Assembly: GCA_038373885.1 (NCBI GenBank)
Contig: JAWZYV010014451.1
Coordinates: forward strand, 620,001 to 684,000
Length of the DNA stretch: 64,000 bases
Source: Cheiracanthium punctorium
Lineage: Eukaryota; Arthropoda; Arachnida; Araneae; Cheiracanthiidae
Reading direction: 5' to 3'
Made by a program: the position numbers and the translations under genes. Positions 45,958-56,863 of this stretch are shown one piece after another. Position 1 is the stretch's first letter. Each line of letters begins with the position of its first letter. The notes beneath the pieces are model-generated. The model did no database searches and was not told where the DNA came from. It saw only the letters and a program-made list of their open reading frames with translations.

Positions 45958-48919
45958 ATATGTGATGATCTTGATAAAAGTGACATGTTAGGTTCATCTA
46001 ACGTGGGTAATTAGACACTAGAGCACAGTGGCTTCAATACAAACAACAGGCTTAAAAAATTAAATTTTTAATAAAATAATTAACATATTTTTCGTCTCAC
46101 ACAAATTACAACCGAAATCTATTCTTGAGAATATTTCCACAAATTTCCGATAAAGAAACTCGCTGTTTTTTTTTTTTTTTTCATTTTAAAAAACGTTTTT
46201 AATCTCTTACATTCGAAGAAAATATTAACCAAGTTCTGTTTCAGTCAATTGAAAAAATTATAATTTCATGCCAAAATAACTTTTTGGCATTGTTAGCAAA
46301 TCAAATAACAAAACTATGACTATATTAACAAAGCTATGAGTATTGCATTTGTTGCTAAATGAAAAAAAAATCTATGAAATAATATATTTTCAATGGTAAT
46401 GACATTTTTGACACAGAGTTGCTATTAAAAATGAATAATGTTTTCAAACAGCCTGGAAATTATCTCTTAACGACTTCCTACTAATGAATTTACTTCTGTT
46501 AATGGAATGGGAGGCACTATAAACAAAGCTTATGTACTGAGCATGAAATTTGATAAATGTAAAATATTGGATTTTGTTCCTTAAAAGAAATTCTTAATCT
46601 GGAAATGCTTTCTTTATTTTGTATATCTATAAATAGTCGTTCGTAATATTTATCTTTTAAAATATATATTTTTAACATAACATTCAATGGTTTATATAAA
46701 TGTAAAAATAAAGTATCAAATTTCACATCTGTGGTACATTCAAAAGTATATAAACTTTCTTTTTTATGATTTTATTTTATTTTTTTTATTCCCTTATATT
46801 TTTTACTGAAAAAAATGTAAATTTGGTTTTAAATTATAGAAATGCAATATAATAAAGTGCGGACTGAATGTTACTCCCGAATTCCAGATTTATTTTAATT
46901 AAGGGAATGTCTCAAGAGAATTTTTAATTAAATTTTCTTGTTGTTGTTGTTGTTTGAGTAACTTTAGTATTTTAAGGACTTTTTGAGATTTGTAGATAAT
47001 TAAATTTTAGTTCCAGTATTTCTTATATGCTTAACGGGAATATTGAAAGTATACTTTTAGCCTCGCAATATCAAGGTATAAACTCTTTAAAACTCAATGT
47101 AATAGATTTATATACAAAAATAAGAAAAATAATAATAATATTTATTGCAAAAAAATAAACATCCTGGAATGTCTTTTTTATCTAAGTTCTATGTATTGTG
47201 AGAAAACTATGAAATTTGAATTCTAGAGAACTAAATTATGATTTCCAGTTTATCAAATCTTTCAGCGCTGAAAAATAAGTTAGACATAAGCGAAATCGAG
47301 TATTACGAAGAAATACAATGACTTGAAACTTTTTAAATTGTTGTCGCATCATTATAAAGTAACTTGAAATTAGTTAAATGAGTATTTTTCAACCCTTTTC
47401 ATTAATTATTTTGGCAAAGTTATGAATATTGTTAATATCATTATTAAGTCTATTTCATCTTTTTAAAATATGTATTTAAATTACCATCATTAGGCTACAT
47501 TTCTTACGGGAAAGTTCAAAAACGTTTTCACAATATTTTATAAGGCAAATTCCGACAGTGACTCAATATATAAAGAACTACATAGACAATTCCTAATTAA
47601 TGAAAAATGAACCAAAATACTAAAAAACAATTTTGGACTTCTTTTCTGCTGCCTTCATCTAATTCAACTATTGCATAAATTGCAGACAGAAACATTTCAG
47701 GCATGCCAAAAACACTTAGTACAGAAGATTGATTTATTATGAATTTTACTTTATACAGATAGATATACAGATAACATAATAATAAATTATTTAGATTATT
47801 AGCGATAAATTCAAGTGAAAAAACAAAACAAAACAACACCAAAAAAAGCACTAATTAGTATTTATATGTTCACTTTAAAAAATATCGTTATTTTTCACTG
47901 CACTATAATTATACTCTGGTAAAAATTTTGAAGATATTTTCGGTTTATTAAATGGCAATGAATATACATGAAAAGTAATTTTAGATGTCAAAACAATTAT
48001 ATTCTATTTTGTATTGATAATTATTTAATGGTAACTTTCAGAGTATTTCTTCTTTCTACGAAATGATTAATGAAGGTAAAGTAAAAGAAATAGTTATAAT
48101 GATTGAAGAAGAATATCATTATAGAATTTATCCAAGACGAAATAACATCCTTTTACTTTTTTTTTTTTTTTGCTCTTTCGAAAGTTATAGAAGTATGTAA
48201 TTGATGATATTTTAATAATGGCGTTTACAGTCAAACTAAGTTGTCATAAGAAGTGCTGCTATTGCTCAAATATGTCTGAAATGATTTTTAAGGATATCCG
48301 TACATGCACTTGTATATTTATTTTTTCATTTCAGAACACAGAAAACTAAGATACAATATATTTGATCCACGTAAATTATAATCAAGAATATGGACTAAAT
48401 AGAATATTTAAAATTTTGTAATGTTTATGCTTTTCTTTAAGTATTATATTGATATTTTATTAATATCAATGAAAAGAGATTTACTCTGGAGAAAAGATTT
48501 ACTTCCAATCTTTTATTATTCGATTTCGTTAATACAACATGAATTTTGATCATATTTCTTCACGTCATTTAAAACTTCATTATGAATTTAAATTATTTAA
48601 AAAATTTCATTTAGTTATGTATAAATTTCGTATGTGAATCAATATGTATAGTTTTTGAGAAGGAATGTATGTGTTCAAAATCACAATGGCAATTATAAAA
48701 GGTGTAAACAATTTATATAGGAAAAAATAGGATAGGATGCTCTATAAATTGGGTATGCTCGAGAAGAGTAAATGTAATAAACTATTTTTTCAAGAAAAAC
48801 TTTATAACATTTTCGGATCTATTGATAGACCTATCATAGTATATGTATGTTCATATATACAACTATTCTGAAAACACCAACCTGATTTATATTTGTGAAT
48901 GATCATATACATACATTCT
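45958..48919. other. Long AT-rich spacer
   Basis: No gene or element recognised. Poly-T tracts lie at 46165-46180 and 48160-48171. A short (TTG)n run lies at 46941-46957. Confidence 0.5.
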
Positions 48920-48922
48920 ATA

Positions 48923-50270
48923 GCAAAAACATTGACGCCCCAAGAAGGAGTTTCCCGATTGTAATGAAATTTCATATGCAAAGACATTCGGACCAAACAA
49001 TGAAAATGATTAAAATCTGAAGTCCAATGAATGAATAGCGGTAGCGCTAGTGCATTGGTACTGGGCATTCAGAAGGTGCATATAAGGAGCGATTCTCAAT
49101 CTGATGGTTAAAATTTCTGTTGCATTTCGACTGCGATATCTTACTTCGGCTGTAAAAATGCCTCGACGAAGCATTCGTGCACATTTTGAGCAGATTTAGG
49201 AGTTTGAACGAGGTCGTGCGATCGGACTGAAAGAGGCTGGTTGGTCGAATCGAGGAATCCCTCGACATCTGGGTCGACGCGATGGGGCTATTAACCAATG
49301 CTAGCAAGAGTGGGTCAACAACGGTAGATATCAGCGTATGGTAGATATCAGGGCATCTGTCACAGCACCGAATTCGTCGCTGTTAACTGTCCACTGTGTG
49401 ACACGGACACATGTATACAACTTGATATTGCATAGACGATTCAGAGAGTGGGATGTACAGTGGAGCCGACCGTTACACCGGTTGCCTCTCAGGCCTGTAC
49501 ACCGTTAAGTCCGATTACTGTGGTGCCGGGCTCGATCAACGTTGAACTGCACTGATTAGGCACGTATAGTACTTAGTGACGGGTCCCGTTTCCAACTGTG
49601 TCTTGATGACAGCCACAGACGTGTTTGGATACGTCCAGGACAGAGGAGGGATCCTACCCTAAATCGCACGCCACACAGGCCCCACAACTAGGTATTATGG
49701 TGTGGGGTGTCATCTCTTTTGACAGCCGGACCACTTTGATACTCATTACTGGCACATTGGCAGCACAGCGGTACGTTGATGACATCCTATGTCTGATCCT
49801 GTTAACGTTTTTTTTTTTTTTGCGAAATCCTGAATTTACTTTTCAACACGATAATGTCCGGTCGCATACGGCACGTGTTGCTATGAATTATCTTCAAGCT
49901 TTCACTGTACTTCCTTTGCCAGCTAGGTCGCCTGATCTCTCTCCCATAGAATCCATTTGGGACGTTATGGGAAGGCGATTGCAGCCATCTGAAATTATTG
50001 TCGATTTAGCCCAACGGTTGGAGACAATTTGTCAAGAAATTACGTTGGTCGCCATCAGGGAACTTTAGCAGTCTGTGCCACGCCGGGCGACAGCTTGCAT
50101 CGAGGCCAGAGGTGGACCAACGTCTTATTGATTTCCTCTCTTTGTAATGGTCAAACTATAATAAATAATTCAGTTGTTCTGAAATTTTAATTATTAGTTT
50201 TTTTATGTATGCTCTTTACATCCACCAATTTGTATCGCAATCGGACAACTTCTTGGTGAGAGAGAGAGGG
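48923..50270 (+). mobile_element. Second Tc1-type element, broken copy
   Basis: The left inverted repeat (CCAAGAAGGAGTTTCCCGAT, from about 48940) pairs with the right (ATCGCAATCGGACAACTTCT, ending near 50257). The inner side pairs less well (AATGAAATTTCA against CCAATTTGTA). TA dinucleotides at 48921-48922 and 50271-50272 are plausible target duplications, but the outermost bases are diverged and the ends are approximate. It is oriented opposite to the two other Tc1 copies and belongs to a different subfamily. Confidence 0.75.
49158..50130 (+). pseudogene. Tc1-like transposase pseudogene (different subfamily)
   Basis: It starts at ATG 49158 with MPRRSIRAHFEQI, then a TAG at 49197. The frame continues EFERGRAIGLKEAGWSNRGI, PRHLGRRDGAI and a second TAG at about 49302. 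The catalytic half lies in a 147-residue frame from 49625. LSDGSRF just upstream (about 49570-49590) holds the first catalytic D, with the adjacent E changed to G. Then come LGIMVWGVIS, FQHDNVRSH with the second D, and SPIESIWD with the E. A T-run at about 49811-49822 has inserted FFFF before the second D. A third stop at 50066 precedes QSVPRRATACIEARGGP. It cannot give a functional protein. Confidence 0.85.
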
Positions 50271-50439
50271 TATCTGAAATGTATGTGGTTACACTTTCGA
50301 AAACTAATTATAAACAAACAAAGATATTAATGAACGGATTTATGCTGGATAAAGAAATTATTAAAGTTTCATTTGCAATGCTTTACTTCACGATTTCATT
50401 GTCTGCACAATCAGTCGCACATCATATCTTGTTTTTAGG
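50271..50439. other. Short spacer
   Basis: AT-rich, nothing recognisable. Confidence 0.4.
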
Positions 50440-50700
50440 AATTTCTTGCCCAGTTCTATGATGAGCTGCAGGATCTACACTGAATGGCCTCTGAAATTCC
50501 ACCTCATCACTCAGTTCATCAGTCATTCAAATTGGAGATTGGTAAACAATGTTTTTTCACAACCCCATAAGAAGTCCGCAGGTATTTTGTCTCGATATCT
50601 AACTCTCAACGACACTGGAATTCTTACTCCCATCGATCGTCCTGGGAACTTTTCATCCGAAACGTTTCACAGTTCGAGATTGTTGATGTGAAAAAAAGAA
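50440..50700 (-). pseudogene. C-terminal fragment of a DUF4817-type/IS630-like transposase
   Basis: The minus strand reads SDEKFPGRSMGVRIPVSLRV, then RYRDKIPADFLWGCEKTLFT and NLQFE before stops. FPGR.., then RxRDxxPADFxLWG and a (V/L)(Y/F) position, is the C-terminal signature of arthropod transposases of the IS630/mariner group that carry an N-terminal DUF4817 helix-turn-helix. The plus-strand frame 50446-50691 is its antisense. The fragment is short and decayed. The N-terminal fragment of the same type lies just beyond on the opposite strand. Confidence 0.5.
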
Positions 50701-50844
50701 GATAAAAAGCGAAGAAATTTAAATTGTCATTCTAACTGCAATTTCACACTGTAAGCACTAAAACTGCATAAACCCTTCGCTTTCAGCTACTGTTCAGAGC
50801 ATAAAAGGGGTATAAAACTGGAAAAGTGCCATTCTTATCAGCGA

Positions 50845-51300
50845 TGTCTGCTTCCCGCTGTCAGAACGCGCTTTGATTGTGAAGTTGTTTCATGGAAACA
50901 AAGGAAATGCTACAGCTTCAATTCGAGAGTTTCGTCGAATTTATGCAAAGGACCATGGCTTCCACAAGCTCACAGGAAAACGATCACTCGATTCGAAAAA
51001 ATTGGACATTTTAAAGTGATCAGCCGTGTCGAGGACAAAACTCGACTGGTCCAGATGTCGTTGAAGATGTTGCCACCGCTTTAGTTGAGCAATAATAGAT
51101 AGAATTGTAGGCTGTCGTAGTGCACGTTCAATGTCACGATAGTTGGCTTTTTCCTGCAGTTCAGTGCGGAACGTGCTGAGAAAAATGGCGCATATTTTTC
51201 TTAGAATATTCTTTACAATCCGCAGTGTCTGGCCATCGACGAGGAGAAGCGACTGACCTTTGCGTTGAAATTTCTGGCCATTTTTCCATTCCTTTTGCCA
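50845..51300 (+). pseudogene. N-terminal fragment of a DUF4817-type transposase
   Basis: Plus-strand frames joined by shifts read ALIVKLFHGNKGNATASIRE and FRRIYAKDHG (first helix-turn-helix). Next come TRFEKIGHFKV and GPDVVEDVATALVEQ, which is very like the VVEDVATAV linker of this family. A second DNA-binding part follows, with RSARSMSR and VRNVLRKMAHIF. It then fades at about 51240 with the sequence that precedes the catalytic core. At least two frameshifts and several stops are present. The catalytic core does not follow; the only C-terminal piece nearby (50440-50700) is inverted. Family recognised from memory. Confidence 0.6.
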
Positions 51301-51719
51301 TTTTTCGCTAAAGGACTGCTAAAGGTAGCAGAATAGCGCTTCCTTTATATATGAAACTTCTTTGTTGAAATTTTAAGTAACCTAATATTGTTTTAGTTCG
51401 TATATCAATATAAAATTGCATACTAATTTCTCTTCAGCCATTGACTATTTCAATCTTTCTACTAAAAGACATAGAAAATTTAATTATTAGCACCAGAGTG
51501 CTATTAATTTCAACCTTGCTTTTTGTGTAGACACGATTTTGGTACAATTAGCGAGTCGAGTCACTTTTCAAATATGTTTGCCAAGATAACGTGGAGGGGG
51601 GGGGAGGCGTTAATAAAATGTTGAAAGTCGCACAAGGTTTGCAATTTTTGATAAACGATCGCTAAACTGGGTGCCAAAACGCGACAATTTATTATAAATA
51701 TATTTTGAGTATAGTTAGA
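51301..51719. other. Spacer upstream of the endonuclease-motif array
   Basis: No gene. A G-run (GGAGGGGGGGGGGAGG) lies at 51594-51607. An earlier decayed array unit could be hidden here, but none is readable. Confidence 0.35.
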
Positions 51720-52740
51720 AAACGCCTGGCGAATATTGTAAAATAGTTTTAGTAGGCGATTTAAATATAGATTTTAATTCCGAAGAAGTGTTTTATAGAA
51801 CAGTGAAGACAAATATGGCACATATCATAGATTATGATACACTTTCCAAATGGTATTTATAAAGGTGAAGTGTAGTTTGACTATGCCTGGCGAAAATTGT
51901 TAAACAGTTTTGGTAGGCGATTTTAATATAGATTTCTATTCCGAAGAAGTGTTTTATAGATAAAAGAAGGAAAACACGATACACTCATGGATTATGATGC
52001 TCATTCCAAACAGTATTTAAAATGTCTACGAGATATAGTTGGAATATGCCTATAGTTCGAATATGTCTGGTGAAGATTTTAAAACAGTATCAGTAGGCGA
52101 TTTTAAGATGGATTTGGATTCCAAAGATGTGCTTTATGGTTCAAGAAAGAGTTGATTCTATTTTAACGCCCCGACTTTCGCCAACCTAAAAATTCCCCGC
52201 ACTTTGGCGAGCTTTGAAGTCATGGGTCTCTAGGAGTTATGCACAAATTTCAACGCTCCCTAAACAACTACATGAAAACTAAAGTGAGCAAATTAGTGAT
52301 AAATGCACTAGTTAAGGAATTTGAAGACACTTATGGACAATTATTAAAACTACATTAATTGGCTACCCAAAATAAATAAAAATGTAACGGAATGCTGTAT
52401 TTACAGGTTGTTCCAAATCGCCATTTTAATTCTAAATTACAATTCCCACATAAATACAAAAAATTGGCATGGTTGCTGCATATGTTTAATGATCGCCACC
52501 TTGGCGAGAGTTGGGGCGTTAAAGTAGAAATCAACCCAAGAAAGACGAACATGGCACACTCATGGATTATGATGCACATTCGAAACAATATTTAAAACGG
52601 TGAAGTAGTAATATACTTGGCGAAGATTGTAAAATAGTTTTAGTAGGCAATTTCAAGATAAATTTCGATTCCGAAGACGGGTTTTATAAAACAAGGAAGA
52701 AAAATACCGCTCACTCATGAATAATGATACACTTTCCAAC
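51720..52740 (+). repeat. Tandem array of four endonuclease-motif segments
   Basis: Four units of about 160-180 bp start at about 51720, 51881, 52061 and 52612. Each encodes (P)GExCKxVLVGDFNIDFxSE followed by VFYRTRKKN and MAHSWIMMHI, in diverged form. Unit 1 reads VLVGDLNIDFNSEE, unit 2 VLVGDFNIDFYSEE, unit 3 VSVGDFKMDLDSKD and unit 4 VLVGNFKINFDSED. GDFN is the signature of the exonuclease-endonuclease-phosphatase fold found in LINE and Helitron/Helentron proteins. Each unit has its own stops, so no long protein is made. Unit 3 is split by a MITE. A duplicated protein-coding fragment is the simplest reading; which TE it came from is not known. Confidence 0.6.
52151..52536. mobile_element. 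Mutator-like MITE (386 bp, 9-bp duplication)
   Basis: The ends are GTTGATTCTATTTTAACGCC and a complementary GGCGTTAAAGTAGAAATCAA. They pair over about 35 bp to TCGCCAA/TTGGCGA with three or four differences. CAAGAAAGA stands at 52142-52150 and again at 52537-52545. Removing the element and one copy restores the unit structure seen in the three sister units (TTCAAGAAAGACGAACATGG against ACAAGGAAGAAAAACATGG). A 9-bp duplication with long inverted ends fits Mutator-like elements. It has no coding capacity. Confidence 0.85.
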
Positions 52741-54650
52741 CTTATGGAATAAGGAAGAAAATAGGGACGATGCAAAAATTATGATACGCTTTTAATATAT
52801 AGCACTTTGGTGCGTATTTAAAATCTGAAAGGGTTTCAGATTTTCTTCTTTTTAGTTTTTTTTACTAAAATCAACAGAAGGAAAAAGTACATGTGCAACT
52901 GATGATGTGACATTTGTAAAATTATTTTACATATTCAGCTTTGTGGCGTGCTTTGATTTATTGTGGCGTGCTTTGATTTATGCAAGTTCGCTATCGTTTG
53001 TTTCTGAAAGTGCCAAAAAAGCAATGAACTTTCTAAATCGGAGTGAAGTCGACGTAAACAAGGCATTTGTACTTCGGCGTATATATATTTTAGTGTTCTG
53101 TAACACATACTCCGCAATTACCACTGGTCACCAATATTTCACGTGAAATAGAATTCACGGTTTCATTTGTCTGTGGTTTGCTTCTGAAATCTCTGCTATG
53201 TCGCCATAACGAATTGTGTAACATTTTTCTCGCAGCGTCATCAGAAACGATCATTCCATTACATTTCCTAACCAAAAATTTACAATTTTAATGCAGCACA
53301 TCCAAATTCTCTAAAAGTTCTCTGAACGTTAACAGGCGGTCAGAGACCTGTCTGTAATGCATATGTGGAGGTTGCTATATTGCCCAAAATGACGATAGTA
53401 CCACCAACGTAATTCCATATTCGCATCACAATGAAGTCATGGTATTATTAGGTAATCGGTGTGGTATATTATTATAATTATCAATTTCATCAAGACCATG
53501 TGCTTCTGATCAAAGGGATGAAACCATCGGCTTCAAGCACAACCTCAGGGTAAAATACTCATCAGAAGGAAAGTCTCAAAATTAAATGCAGTACATATGA
53601 AGCTGTCTCATTAGTATAAAATGTACAGTTATATGGCTTGTTAAACATACATAAGTCATATAAAAGTAGAAAATCTATTCTTAAAACTTGTATTACATTT
53701 GGATTGCTGACATACATATGAGGATAATTTTTGTATTTTTATATATTTGTTTCAGAGATACATATGAGAATTATTTTGGCGTTTAAATAACAATAATAAT
53801 GCTAATAAAAAGTAATAATAGAATCGAAATATATGAACGTTTATATGAGTATTTGCATATAGACGTTGCATATAAATGAATTATATGATTAAATTTTTTA
53901 TAAATAATAAAGCATTCAATTAATACGCTGCCATCATCACTTGAAAAGAGTGGATGACAGAATCAAAATCCGAAACGTAAAATATAAAAATATCACACTA
54001 TTCATATTCAAGAAATTCCTTAGAACGTAAAGAATTTCAGAGAATAGTTCTGGAATTTGGCAGACAATCGTGATATGTGAAGATAAAACCTTATTACTTG
54101 AGTTTGTTTGTATTCCAAAAGTCAACTTGATTTGGATATGATGGGATTTTAATGATTCATTTGACAGTCAGGCTAGTATTAAAGATGAATAATGTTATCA
54201 TTACATCCAAATTATCTCTTAACGATGTCCTGCTACCGAGCACAGCTTTGGTAAATGCGGTATGAGAAAAGCTTCTAGATAATATATATTTTATCTTTCT
54301 TAAGTGATGACATGGTTGGTTTAAAAGATACTATTAAAATATAAAATTTATACACTAAGACGATCATATTATTAGTTAAAAATTCTTTGCTCAGGTCTTG
54401 AAATGAATACATATATAAATTAATATTTTTTTTTAAAAAGACACATGCTGAAAACGTACAACTAGTGCAGTTGCAAGAAATCACAATGCATGATGATTTC
54501 TATGTGTAGCTAAGGATTATAGTCATTAGGCAAAAGAATCTTTGTATATTGTGTATATTGATTTCATTTTATGCTTCAAAAATTTGTGATAATTCATGAG
54601 TGGCATATAATTCATGTCTTATTTTTTATGCTGCAGTCTTCTCACCTATA
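52741..54650. other. AT-rich spacer
   Basis: No supported gene. An exact 20-bp tandem duplication TTGTGGCGTGCTTTGATTTA lies at 52941-52980. A patch at 53000-53400 has frames on both strands (53090-53275 minus, 61 residues) with mixed composition but no motif. Confidence 0.45.
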
Positions 54651-55150
54651 CATGAATAGCTTTTGATCATCTTATTTTGAAAATATATCTGAGACTTTGG
54701 TGGTCACTAAACTGCAGGCATGCATTTTGATGACATGAAAGGTGGTCTGGTCACTCAACTTCAAACATAGTCTTAAATTTTGTTGTTGAAAAGTTTTTGA
54801 AATATTTCATAAGTTCTGACATTTATTCAACAATTTATTCTTTTGCATTAAATTTTCATACTTAAATCCATGTATAGCTTATGATCATCTTATTTTGAAG
54901 ATATCTCTGAGACTTTGGTGGTTACTAAACTGTAGGCGTCGAATTTTTAAAAATTTGATTACATTTTCGGATTTTGGGAAGCTTGTTTCAAACTGCGTAA
55001 ATTTTTGTTTGCCGATCATGCAAAACGATTGCAGCGAATGAAATGAAATTTGATGACATGACAGGTGATCTGGTCACTCAACTTCAAGTATAGTCTGAAA
55101 TTTTGTTGTTGAAAAGTTTTTGAAATTTTTTATAAGTTCTGGCATTTTTC
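54651..55150. repeat. Degenerate direct duplication
   Basis: Block A (ATGATCATCTTATTTTGAA, then GAGACTTTGGTGGT, then ACTAAACTG) occurs at 54651-54722 and 54869-54942. Block B (TGATGACATGA, then TCTGGTCACTCAACTTCAA, then TTTTGTTGTTGAAAAGTTTT) occurs at 54728-54825 and 55051-55150. The second copy carries about 100 bp between A and B that the first lacks. Weaker variants of the AATTTGGCAT/ATAGAAT motif continue to about 55500. No coding sequence. Confidence 0.75.
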
Positions 55151-56795
55151 AAAAAATTATTCGAAACGTGAATATTTGTTTGTTCATCATGTATAAACCA
55201 CTGAAGAGAGTGAAAAAAAAAATCAACACCATCATAAGTGGTCCCATAAACGATTGGACTAAAAGTACTTCTAAATTTGGATTACATGTTGAGATTTTGT
55301 GAAAATTGAACAAATGTCGGATCCATTCCTCAAAAATAGCGATGAAATAGAATAAAATTTGGCATTATGTTAGATCTAAGTTAATTTAAACTGTACATGA
55401 CAAAATCATTTAAAATATTTCATAGAATTTGATATTTTGTGAAAATCGTGTAAACGTTTATTCTCGCATCCCTCAGAAACGGCATAAGATAATAGAATGA
55501 GAATTGCAAAGACAATTGGCTACGAATGAACCAATAAATGTTGAATTTTTTGAATTTTTTAAAAAGGTCAATTTTTTTTTCTTTTTTTTAGGGGCGCTTG
55601 GTCGTCCTTCCAAGACGTTAGAAGGTAACATAAAATTTGGCTGCTCATATAAGACAAATTTCGTCGAACTTTTATGGTTAATTAGATTTTTTTTTATATT
55701 TTGTGAAAATTGTGAAAAGTTTTCTTGAGACACAATTTAAAATAGTCTACAGTAAATCGAACTAAATTTAGTTACAGGGGAGGAATGGCCTCTTGACTTT
55801 AAAAGCTCATTCCACTAAAATAAAACTTAATTTGTTAAAATAAATACTTTCTGTATTGACAATTTCACTCAGCATTTAGTTACTGTATACACTGTTCACT
55901 ATTTGCATTAGATAATAATCCGTCAACGACGGGTACTTAAGCTAGTATTTTATTTATAAAAAGCGAAACGTTTATTCTGGAAATTAAAATTTTGAAAATG
56001 AAAATTTCACAGACTGTTTAGTTAAAATTTATTCTAAAAATCTAATATTAGAAAAAAAATATACATATATATAGATCCCTACACATAAGACATACATGCC
56101 CATAGAAAAAAAAAGGAGATGGGGGAGAAAAAGAAACAGTATAACGAGAAAGAAGGTTTAATTGCTCATTGACAAAAGTACGGTACCATTTTACTTTGGT
56201 AAAATGTTCACTTTTACTTTAGTTAGAAATTGTTATCCAACAGGATACTGTTTTAAGCACATTTTCAGTTACATAATGCAACTATTGTGAGTATAAATTA
56301 TTAAGATATCTGATTAATATAATATTTCTTATGAATAGTAAAAGTTCCATTTATGAGTATTTTTGAAGTTACAAATCTTGGTATTATATTTCTATTTTAA
56401 ATTCATTCATATCTATAAAGCACGATTTTACTTTTACTTAAGTTTTCTTGAAATTATGTAAATTTTTAACTCAACTAAGTAAAATGTCTTGTATATCTGC
56501 GGAAAAATTGCAAGCCTCTTGCAAAGTTTTCGACCGTCGTTCTTTGTAAAGGAAAGTTACACAAAACAACCATTTACGATTAACGTATACTTGAACACTA
56601 GAACAGCCGAATTTTGGACTTATCTAAAACCGCCGTTAGGGGTCAATTTGACCTTAATAAGAAATGTAAGCGTTATCACACTAAATGATTTATTTTGATT
56701 AATAAATGATGTGGAAGTTACAAGACATGAGTTTTTAGAGAATATACGTTTTATATATAATTAGAGAATTACTTTTTATACATGTACATACATAC
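55151..56795. other. AT-rich spacer with one repeat edge
   Basis: At 55929-55947 CGGGTACTTAAGCTAGTA is the complement of the repeat start ACTAGCTGAAGTACCCG at 56849. A related repeat therefore probably ends here in the opposite orientation, though no internal similarity could be followed. Otherwise nothing recognisable. Confidence 0.45.
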
Positions 56796-56807
56796 GTACT
56801 TCAGCTA

Positions 56808-56851
<44 letters not shown>

Positions 56852-56863
56852 TAGCTGAAGTAC
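56796..56863. repeat. 68-bp perfect palindrome around (TA)21
   Basis: GTACTTCAGCTAG (56796-56808), 21 TA units (56809-56850), CTAGCTGAAGTAC (56851-56863). Both halves are exact reverse complements, so the whole can extrude as a cruciform. The right arm is the start of the repeat running to 57875. Confidence 0.95.

Noticed and set aside
51720..52740. CRISPR-like array
   Set aside because: Units are long (160-180 bp), diverged and protein-like, without short identical repeats and unique spacers; the genome is eukaryotic.
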